This document shows, piece after piece, positions 51,656 through 58,574 of a stretch of DNA of 60,625 nt (position 1 is its first letter; the number at the start of each line of letters is the position of its first letter). The position numbers were made by a program, and so were the translations under genes. Source of the DNA: Actinomadura roseirufa (GTDB lineage Bacteria > Actinomycetota > Actinomycetes > Streptosporangiales > Streptosporangiaceae); assembly GCF_900659635.1 (NCBI RefSeq), contig NZ_CAACVB010000020.1, positions 1 through 60,625 on the forward strand, read 5' to 3'. The notes beneath the pieces are model-generated. The model was given only the letters and a program-made list of their open reading frames with translations, was not told the origin of the DNA and made no database searches.

Positions 51656-53037
51656 CGCCAGTGAGTGGAACGAAGCAGTTCAACCTCCCCGACGTGGGCG
51701 AGGGCCTCACCGAGGCCGAGATCGTCAAGTGGCACGTGCAGGTGGGCGACCAGGTCGAGGTCAACCAGACGATCGTGGAGATCGAGACGGCGAAGGCGAT
51801 CGTCGAGCTGCCCTGCCCGTTCGAGGGGGTGGTGACCGAGCTGCTGGTCACCGAGGGGCAGACCGTCGACGTGGGCGTGCCGATCATCACGGTGGACGTG
51901 GCGGGTGAGGGCGGCGCGCCGGCGCCGGCGGCGCCCGCCGTGCGGGAGGAGGCCGTTCCGGCGCCCGACGAGCCGGGCATCGTCTCGTCCGAGCCGAAGC
52001 GGCAGCCCGTGCTGGTGGGGTACGGGGTGAAGGAGGGCGCGACGAAGCGGCGTCCGCGGAAGGGCTCCAACGGTGCGCAGGCGCCGTCCGCCGTGCCGGC
52101 CGCCGTGACGGGCACAGCGGCGCCCGCCGTGCCCGCGCCCGCCGTGCCCGCGCCCGCTCGTCCACAGCCTGTGGACAACGGCCTTCCGCTGGCGAAGCCG
52201 CCGGTCCGCAAGATGGCCAAGGACCTCGGCGTCGACCTCGCGTCGATCACCGGGACGGGACCGAAGGGCTCCATCACCCGCGACGACGTCCTCGCCGCGG
52301 GGTCGGCGCCGGCACCGGTCGCCGCCGGGGCCCGCGAGGAGCGGGTGACGGTCAAGGGCGTGCGGAAGGCGACCGCCGCCGCGGTCAGCGGGTCGGCGTT
52401 CACCGCCCCGCACGTCACCGAGTTCCTCCAGGTGGACGTCACGCGGACGATGGACGCGGTGCGGCGGCTCAGGGAGCTGCCCGACTTCGCGGACGTGAAG
52501 GTCTCCCCGTTGCTGCTGGTGGCGCGCGCGCTGCTGACGGCGGTGGCGCGCAACCCGATGGTGAACGCCGCTTGGGCGGACGGGCCGTCCGGCGCGGAGA
52601 TCGTGGTGAAGCGCTACGTGAACCTGGGCATCGCGGCGGCCACCGAGCGCGGGCTGATCGTCCCGAAGATCAAGGACGCGCAGGACCTCACCCTGCCCGG
52701 TCTCGCGCGCGCTCTGAACGAGCTGACCGCGAAGGCGCGCGCGGGCAAGGCGTCACCGGCCGACCTCTCGGACGGCACGATCACGATCACGAACGTGGGC
52801 GTGTTCGGGGTGGACGCCGGGACGCCGATCATCACGCCGGGCGAGGCCGCGATCCTGGCGTTCGGCCAGATCCGGGACCTGCCGTGGGTGCACGAGGGCG
52901 AGCTGGCGATCCGGAAGGTGACGACGCTGTCGCTGTCGTTCGACCACCGCATCATCGACGGTGAGCTGGGGTCGCTGGTGCTGCGCGACGTCGGCGCCAT
53001 GCTGGAGGACCCGCTCCGCATGCTCGCCTGGGGCTGA
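51652..53037 (+). CDS. 2-oxoacid dehydrogenase E2 (dihydrolipoamide acyltransferase)
   Basis: A 461-residue acyltransferase that moves the acyl group from E1 to CoA. There is one lipoyl domain (FNLPDVGEGLTEAEIVKWHV, lipoyl Lys in IVEIETAKAIVELPC), an Ala/Pro-rich linker, a peripheral-subunit-binding domain (PPVRKMAKDLGVDLASITGT) and the catalytic domain with the HxxxDG box in LSFDHRIIDGELGS. GTG 51652 overlaps the pdhB stop (GTGA); GTG 51661 is an equally possible start. No E3 gene follows, so lipoamide dehydrogenase must come from elsewhere. Confidence 0.94.
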   Translation: MTPVSGTKQFNLPDVGEGLTEAEIVKWHVQVGDQVEVNQTIVEIETAKAIVELPCPFEGVVTELLVTEGQTVDVGVPIITVDVAGEGGAPAPAAPAVREEAVPAPDEPGIVSSEPKRQPVLVGYGVKEGATKRRPRKGSNGAQAPSAVPAAVTGTAAPAVPAPAVPAPARPQPVDNGLPLAKPPVRKMAKDLGVDLASITGTGPKGSITRDDVLAAGSAPAPVAAGAREERVTVKGVRKATAAAVSGSAFTAPHVTEFLQVDVTRTMDAVRRLRELPDFADVKVSPLLLVARALLTAVARNPMVNAAWADGPSGAEIVVKRYVNLGIAAATERGLIVPKIKDAQDLTLPGLARALNELTAKARAGKASPADLSDGTITITNVGVFGVDAGTPIITPGEAAILAFGQIRDLPWVHEGELAIRKVTTLSLSFDHRIIDGELGSLVLRDVGAMLEDPLRMLAWG

Positions 53038-53069
53038 CGGCCCGGGCGAGCGGACGGAGCACGCTCGCG

Positions 53070-53099
53070 GGCGTCCGGTGTCGCACGACACCGGACGCC
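53070..53099. terminator. Bidirectional terminator after the dehydrogenase operon
   Basis: GGCGTCCGGTGTCG (53070-53083) and CGACACCGGACGCC (53086-53099) form a perfect 14-bp stem with a two-base loop between the convergent E2 and OmpA-family genes, followed by GTTCCCGTC. Confidence 0.8.
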
Positions 53100-53138
53100 G
53101 TTCCCGTCATGCCCGTTCCGTGGTCAAGACACCGGCCC

Positions 53139-54680
53139 TCAGGACACGGGGACGCTGTTGACCTTGCCGAAGGGGCCGCCGTCGAAGACCACGGACGTGA
53201 CGTTCCCGGGCGGGGCGGGCATGTAGGCGAACCCGCGCACCGGCTCGTTCACGGCGGTGCGGTAGGCGGCGCCGCCGGTATCGACGTAGGCGGCGTCGCC
53301 CTGTCCGTCCGGGGTACCGACGCGGACGGCGCGGAAGACGTCCGTGCCGCCGGGCGCGAGGATCGAGAACGAGGTGAACACGCCGCCCGGGTAGTCCTTG
53401 TGGGGGTAGTCGGCGTTGGCCGGGAGCGTGCCGGGGCCCTCGTCGACGATCTCGAACACGGCGACGATGTAGGCGCCGTCGCGGTAGAACGGCTTGACGT
53501 CCAGGCGGCGCTTGTCGGCGCCGAAACGGCCGAAACGGCTGGCGACGGTGGTGCCGTCCTGGGCGCGGAACGGGGCGGGGGCGGCGGTGCCGCCGCGGCC
53601 GCCCGCGGCGGCGGTCGAGGACCCGGAGGTGCCCGAGGTCTGCTGCCGGACCTGGTAGGAGATCTCGACGCGGCGGTTGCGGGCGCGGGCCTTGGCGTCG
53701 TCCGCGCCGCCCTCCTTGGCGATGAGCTCCGCCTCGCCCTTGCCGTGCGCGGAGTACTTGTAGGCATCGCCGAGCCGGGTCTTCATCTCCTTCATCACCG
53801 CCTCGGCCCGGTCGCGGGACAGCTTGAGGTTGTAGGAGTCGCTGCCCTTGCTGTCGGTGTGCCCGTCGAAGGTCAGCGGCCCCTTGGCGGGGTCGGCCTT
53901 CTGCTTGATCTCCGTGGCGGCGTCGTCGAGGACGGCCTTGGCGCGGGACGACAGCTTGGCGGAGTCGACCGCGAACAGCACGTCGGTGCGCAGGTTGACC
54001 TTCACGTCCGAGCCGCTGGAGGTGACGTCCTTGATCTCGCCCTCGGTGATGTCGTACAGCTCGGCGGGGTTGGCGCCCGCGTCAGTGCCGGTGCCCGTGC
54101 CAGTGCCGGAGCCGGTGCCCGTGCCGGAGCCGGAGGACGAGGCGGGGGCGTCGCCGGTGCCGGTGACGGGGATGCCGGTGAACTCCCCGGCCGTCCCCGG
54201 CGTCAGCACGGTGATCTTGTCGATGCCCGCGGGGAGCGGCGGGAACTCGGCGGTCAGCTCGCGGGCGGCGCCCGGCTGGAACTGCTCGGCGGTTCCGGCC
54301 TGCGCGGTCTGCCGGTAGAGCCGGCGACCGACGGGGTCGAGCAGCCGCACGCCGAACGGCGCGGAGCGGGCCGCGGTGTCCAGGGACGTGACGGTGTAGC
54401 GCAGCACCGCCTTGCCGGGCTGCCGCTCGACGCCCCTGATCTGGACGCGGGCGTGCAGGCCCCCACCGAACCAGCCCTCCCTGCCGTAGGCGCCGCCGGT
54501 CTGGGCGACCTGCGGCCGCGGCGCGGGCGTGGTCGCATCGCCCTTGACCTTCGGCGGGTCGCTCTTCTCGGCCTTGGAGGAGTCGGCGCAGCCCCCGGCG
54601 AGCAGCAGCCCCGCGACGGCGACGGCCAGGGGCACGGCGAGGGGAACGCTCAGGGGGACGCGCTGTCGGCCGGGCGGCAT
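53139..54680 (-). CDS. OmpA-family peptidoglycan-binding lipoprotein
   Basis: A 513-residue exported protein. The signal ends in LLLAGGC (Cys about 31). Residues 60-180 form a DUF4352-like beta domain (LHARVQIRGVERQPGKAVLR). A Gly/Thr/Ser linker with GTGTG repeats leads to the OmpA domain: DVLFAVDSAKLSSRAKAVLD, LTFDGHTDSKGSDSYNLKLS, DRAEAVMKEMKTRLG, ARARNRRVEISYQV, with the Asp and Arg that grip the diaminopimelate residue in place. A second beta domain of about 150 residues follows (FYRDGAYIVAVFEIVDEGPG). It probably anchors the membrane to the cell wall. ATG 54680 has GGGAG at good distance. Confidence 0.88.
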   Translation of the reverse strand: MPPGRQRVPLSVPLAVPLAVAVAGLLLAGGCADSSKAEKSDPPKVKGDATTPAPRPQVAQTGGAYGREGWFGGGLHARVQIRGVERQPGKAVLRYTVTSLDTAARSAPFGVRLLDPVGRRLYRQTAQAGTAEQFQPGAARELTAEFPPLPAGIDKITVLTPGTAGEFTGIPVTGTGDAPASSSGSGTGTGSGTGTGTGTDAGANPAELYDITEGEIKDVTSSGSDVKVNLRTDVLFAVDSAKLSSRAKAVLDDAATEIKQKADPAKGPLTFDGHTDSKGSDSYNLKLSRDRAEAVMKEMKTRLGDAYKYSAHGKGEAELIAKEGGADDAKARARNRRVEISYQVRQQTSGTSGSSTAAAGGRGGTAAPAPFRAQDGTTVASRFGRFGADKRRLDVKPFYRDGAYIVAVFEIVDEGPGTLPANADYPHKDYPGGVFTSFSILAPGGTDVFRAVRVGTPDGQGDAAYVDTGGAAYRTAVNEPVRGFAYMPAPPGNVTSVVFDGGPFGKVNSVPVS

Positions 54681-54756
54681 CGGCACTCCCGTTCGGGACG
54701 AAGGGGGCGGGGAGGTCCCGGCCCACAGTAATGATCCCAGCGGGGGGGACGCAGCG

Positions 54757-54826
54757 GGAGGAACACAGCGGCAAATCAGAAATACAGCGGCGAATCAGAA
54801 CCACGGCGGCGCATCAGAACACAGCG
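54757..54826. repeat. Three copies of a 19-20-bp repeat
   Basis: The pattern ACAGCGGCAAATCAGAA recurs three times with small changes (CAGCGGCGAATCAGAA, CGGCGGCGCATCAGAA) between the divergent-side end of the acyl-CoA dehydrogenase gene and the OmpA-family gene start. Confidence 0.6.
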
Positions 54827-54827
54827 A

Positions 54828-54855
54828 GCCCCCGCCTCCGGGAGGCGGCGGGGGC
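54828..54855 (-). terminator. Probable terminator of the acyl-CoA dehydrogenase gene
   Basis: GCCCCCGCCTCC pairs with GGAGGC-GGCGGGGGC apart from a small bulge, 14 bp past the stop on the minus strand. Confidence 0.5.
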
Positions 54856-54868
54856 CGGCGGGGACGGC

Positions 54869-56707
54869 TCAGAAGGCCTCTTCGGGCACGTCCATGACGT
54901 CCAGGGTGGTGGCCTCGGTGACGGCGCGGTCGGCGGCCAGGCGCGGCAGGACGCTCTGGCAGAAGAACTGCGCGGCGGCGACCTTGCCGGTGTAGAACGC
55001 CGTGTCGGAGGGGGACGGGGCGTCGGCGGCGCCGAGGCGGTCCAGGGCGATCTCGGCCTGGCGGCACAGCAGCCAGGCGACGATCAGGTCGCCGAGGGCG
55101 AGCAGGAGGCGGGAGGTGTTGAGCCCGACCTTGTAGAGCTCCCTCGGGTTCTCCAGGGAGCCGAGCGCCCACCCGACCATCGGGGCGAGGATGCCCTCGG
55201 TGTCATCGAGGGCCCGGCCGAGCAGGGCGCGCTCGTTCTTGAGGCGGCCGTTGCCGGCCTCGCTCTCGGCGAACGCCCTGATCTCCCCGGTGAGCGTCCG
55301 CAGCGCCGCGCCGTTGTCCCGGAGGATCTTGCGGAAGAACAGGTCCTGGCCCTGGATGGCGGTGGTGCCCTCGTACAGGGTGTCGATCTTGGAGTCGCGG
55401 ATGTACTGCTCGACCGGGTACTCCTGCAGGAAGCCGGAGCCGCCGAGGGTCTGCAGCGACTCGGCGCCGAGGAGCGCGTAGGCCCGTTCCGAGCCGAAGC
55501 CCTTGACGATCGGCAGGAGCAGGTCGTTGAGCTTCTCGGCCCGCTCGTCCTCGCGGCCCTCGTGCTCGGCGATCTGGACGGCGTCCTGGTAGGACGCGGC
55601 CAGCAGCACCATCGCGCGCATGCCCTCGGCGTAGGACTTCTGCGTCAGCAGGCTGCGGCGGACGTCGGGGTGGTGCGTGATCGTGACCCGCGGAGCCGTC
55701 TTGTCGGTCATCTGCGTCATGTCGGCGCCCTGGACCCGCTCCTTGGCGTACTCCAGCGCGTTGAGGTAGCCGGTGGACAGCGTCGCGATGGCCTTGGTGC
55801 CGACCATCATCCGGGCGTACTCGATGACGAGGAACATCTGCCGGATGCCCTCGTGCACGTCGCCGACCAGGTAGCCGACGGCCGGGTGCCGTTCGCCGAA
55901 GGTCAGCTCGCAGGTCGTGGAGACCTTCAGGCCCATCTTCTTCTCGACGTTGGTCACGTAGGCCCCGTTGCGCTCCCCCAGGGCCCCGCTCTCCAGTTCC
56001 ACCAGGTACTTGGGGACCAGGAACATCGATAGGCCCTTGGTCCCGGGCCCGGCCCCCTCGGGACGGGCCAGGACCAGATGGAAGATGTTCTCGGCCATGT
56101 CGTGCTCGGCCGAGGTGATGAAGCGCTTGACGCCCTCGATGTGCCAGGTCCCGTCGGGCTGCCGGACGGCCTTGGCCCGGCCGGCGCCCACGTCGGAGCC
56201 CGCGTCCGGCTCGGTCAGCACCATCGTGGCGCCCCACTGCCGCTCCAGGGCGAGCTCGGCGAACCGCTTCTGCTCGGGCGTGCCGATGCGGCGGAGGATC
56301 TGGGCGAAGCCGGGGCCGGAGGCGAACATGTACACCGCCGGGTTGGCGCCCAGGACCTGCTCGGCGACCGCCCAGGTCAGCGAGCGCGGGGCACCGCTGC
56401 CACCGAAGTCGGGGGCGAGGTCGAGGCGGTACCACTCGGCGTCCATCCACGCCTTGAACGACTTCTTGAAGCCCTCGGGCATCGTCACCGTGCCGGTCGC
56501 GGGGTCGAACACCGGCGGGTGGCGGTCGGCGTCCTCGAACGACGCGGCGAGCGGGCCCTCGGCGAGCCGGTCCACCTCGTCCAGGACGCTGCGCGCGGTG
56601 TCCTCGTCCAGTTCCGAGTACGGCCCGCTGCCGAGGACGTCCTGGCGCCTGAACACCTCGAAGAGGTTGAACTCCACGTCCCGGAGGTTGCTCTTGTAGT
56701 GCCCCAT
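54869..56707 (-). CDS. Acyl-CoA dehydrogenase (long, FadE5-like)
   Basis: A 612-residue flavoprotein, longer than the 380-residue classical enzymes and like the mycobacterial FadE5 group with an extra N-terminal helix region and C-terminal domain. [19 protein letters not shown] is the characteristic N-terminus. [19 protein letters not shown] is the FAD/substrate strand, [20 protein letters not shown] the core, and [20 protein letters not shown] with [14 protein letters not shown] carries the region of the catalytic Glu. It oxidises acyl-CoA to enoyl-CoA. ATG 56707 has GGAG upstream. A position near the 2-oxoacid dehydrogenase operon suggests acyl-CoA or branched-chain catabolism, but no operon link exists. 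Confidence 0.93.
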   Translation of the reverse strand: MGHYKSNLRDVEFNLFEVFRRQDVLGSGPYSELDEDTARSVLDEVDRLAEGPLAASFEDADRHPPVFDPATGTVTMPEGFKKSFKAWMDAEWYRLDLAPDFGGSGAPRSLTWAVAEQVLGANPAVYMFASGPGFAQILRRIGTPEQKRFAELALERQWGATMVLTEPDAGSDVGAGRAKAVRQPDGTWHIEGVKRFITSAEHDMAENIFHLVLARPEGAGPGTKGLSMFLVPKYLVELESGALGERNGAYVTNVEKKMGLKVSTTCELTFGERHPAVGYLVGDVHEGIRQMFLVIEYARMMVGTKAIATLSTGYLNALEYAKERVQGADMTQMTDKTAPRVTITHHPDVRRSLLTQKSYAEGMRAMVLLAASYQDAVQIAEHEGREDERAEKLNDLLLPIVKGFGSERAYALLGAESLQTLGGSGFLQEYPVEQYIRDSKIDTLYEGTTAIQGQDLFFRKILRDNGAALRTLTGEIRAFAESEAGNGRLKNERALLGRALDDTEGILAPMVGWALGSLENPRELYKVGLNTSRLLLALGDLIVAWLLCRQAEIALDRLGAADAPSPSDTAFYTGKVAAAQFFCQSVLPRLAADRAVTEATTLDVMDVPEEAF

Positions 56708-57304
56708 TCGAGACTCCGTCTGGTTCCGCGGCGGCCGGGGGCCGCGCTGCCGTACTGGTCGGTAACTCCTCTTGATGCTACCCGGCGGTAACCAGTCCCG
56801 ACCACCCGCGGACCTCTGATCCACGGGACGCAGGCCACATCCGACCCCAGCTCAAGATCTTTTGTGAGGCAAATCACACTGATTTCTGGCACCATCTACT
56901 GTTAAGTAGCCAAAACCAGACACTAGATGACATACCGGACTTCGAGTCATATACAGGACTATCAACTTACAGTCGGGAGTTTCAAAATCATGTCCACCAT
57001 GGGTCCTGCACGTTGCACATCCATCGGTTGACCAACGATTCCGCGCAAACGCTTGACGCGTGATCAGCCTGACCGATATAGGACAGCACCCCAAATGACC
57101 AGCAGGTCTTGCATGACCGGATCTGGCAAGAGTGAACCGTTTGCTGGTCTGCTCCCTCTTACTTGAGGTGACACGGGGGCGCAAGGGTCCATTGGTCAGA
57201 GTCCACGAGATGGGCTCCGCGGCACTGGGACCCGGCAAGACAGGGTCCGCAGGCTTGGGTCCGCAGCACTCCTCCGTGACATAAGGGACAAGGGGAGGAT
57301 TGAG
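56708..57304. other. AT-richer divergent intergenic region
   Basis: This 597-bp stretch is clearly less GC-rich than its surroundings (about 56860-57170) and has no supported gene on either strand. It holds a sigma70-like promoter for the glycosyltransferase operon at 57053-57082. The following 200-bp leader has several GGGTCC/GGACCC elements (57187, 57207, 57229, 57244, 57258) that could fold, but I match it to no known riboswitch. Confidence 0.5.
57053..57082 (+). promoter_or_regulatory. Sigma70-type promoter for the exopolysaccharide-type operon
   Basis: TTGACG (57053-57058) and TATAGG (57077-57082) are 18 bases apart and face the glycosyltransferase gene, leaving a 5' leader of about 215 bases. 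Confidence 0.5.
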
Positions 57305-58573
57305 TTGTCATCTGTCACGGGGTGGCTGAGCGACGCCTGGGAGTCGGTCTCGGGCGCCACGGCCGGGGGTGACTGGCGGAAGTTCGTGCCGCTGGGCTTC
57401 GCGGGACTGCTGGTCTGGGGCCTCTGGATCTACCGGGTGATCCTGTCCCGGATGGACAAGCCGGTGGTCAACAACTTCCGGACGACCGTGTCCGTGGTGG
57501 TCCCCTCCTACCGCGAGGACCCGGAGATCCTGATCCGCTGCCTGGAGAGCTGGCTGGCCCAGAACCCCAGCGAGGTCATCATCGTGATCGACGTCGCGGA
57601 CACCGAGGCGCACCGCAGGCTCGCCCAGGTCACCGACCCGCGGCTGCACGTGCTGATCTACGAGCACTCCGGCAAGCGCTCGGCCCTCGGCGTCGGCATC
57701 CGCGCCGCGCGCGGCGAGCTCGTCGTGTTCGCCGACTCCGACACCTGGTGGCAGCCCGGCCTGCTCGACGCCGTGCAGATGCCCTTCGAGGACCCGCAGG
57801 TCGGCGGCGTGGGAACGCAACAGAACGTCTTCCAGCGCGAGACCAGCGTGTGGCGCCGCATCGCCGACTGGCTGGTGAACCTGCGGTACTACGACTACGT
57901 CCCCGCGATGGGCTCCAAGGGCGGCGTCGCCTGCCTGTCGGGGCGCACCGCCGCCTACCGCCGCTCGGTGATCCTCCCCGTGGTGGAGAACCTGGAGAAC
58001 GAGTTCTTCCTCGGCCGCCGCTGCATCGCCGGCGACGACGGCCGCCTCACCTGGCTCACCCTCTCCCAGGGGTACAAGACCGTGCACCAGTCGTCGGCGC
58101 GCGCGATCTCGATGTTCCCCGACTCCTTCCGCGCGTTCTTCAAGCAGCGGATCCGCTGGAGCCGCAACTCCTACCGCTGCTACCTCACCGCCCTGTGGAA
58201 GGGCTGGCTGTGGAAGACGCCGTTCGTCACCAAGGTGACCGTCCTGCAGATCCTGCTGACGCCGGTCACCATGGGCGTCACGCTCGGCTACCTGATCTTC
58301 AGCCGGATCATGGACAACCTGACCCCGCTCGGCATCTCGCTGGCGATCGGCTGGGTGCTGTTCGGCCGGGCCGTCCGCGGCTGGTCGCACCTCAAGCGGC
58401 ACCCCGCGGAGATCCTGCTGCTCCCCCTGACGGTCTTCGTCGTCATCGGGATCTCGCTGCCGATCAAGCTGTACGCGTTCGTGACCATGAACAAGCAGGG
58501 CTGGCTGACCCGCACCTCCGACCAGGTCGGCGGCGCCGGGCAGAGCGCCAGCTCGCTCCAGGGAGTGGGCTGA
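57305..58573 (+). CDS. Processive GT2 glycosyltransferase (polysaccharide synthase type)
   Basis: A 422-residue membrane synthase of the HasA/cellulose-synthase kind. One helix near residues 28-48 precedes the GT2 domain: VVVPSYRED (65-73), the DxD site D144/D146 in FADSDTWWQ, GSKGGVACLSGRTAAYRRS (203-221), GDDGRLTW (243-250) with the catalytic Asp, and QRIRW (281-285), the QxxRW box of processive enzymes. Three or four helices follow (VLQILLTPVTMGVTLGYLIF, LGISLAIGWVLFGRAV, ILLLPLTVFVVIGISLPI). It should polymerise a nucleotide sugar and pass the chain across the membrane. TTG 57305 lies behind GGGGAGG. Next gene follows by one base. Confidence 0.9.
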   Translation: MSSVTGWLSDAWESVSGATAGGDWRKFVPLGFAGLLVWGLWIYRVILSRMDKPVVNNFRTTVSVVVPSYREDPEILIRCLESWLAQNPSEVIIVIDVADTEAHRRLAQVTDPRLHVLIYEHSGKRSALGVGIRAARGELVVFADSDTWWQPGLLDAVQMPFEDPQVGGVGTQQNVFQRETSVWRRIADWLVNLRYYDYVPAMGSKGGVACLSGRTAAYRRSVILPVVENLENEFFLGRRCIAGDDGRLTWLTLSQGYKTVHQSSARAISMFPDSFRAFFKQRIRWSRNSYRCYLTALWKGWLWKTPFVTKVTVLQILLTPVTMGVTLGYLIFSRIMDNLTPLGISLAIGWVLFGRAVRGWSHLKRHPAEILLLPLTVFVVIGISLPIKLYAFVTMNKQGWLTRTSDQVGGAGQSASSLQGVG

Positions 58574-58574
58574 A

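Noticed and set aside
57120..57300. A ydaO/c-di-AMP-type riboswitch before the GT2 gene.
   Set aside because: The GGGTCC-rich leader does not show the conserved core of that class as far as I can fold it by eye.
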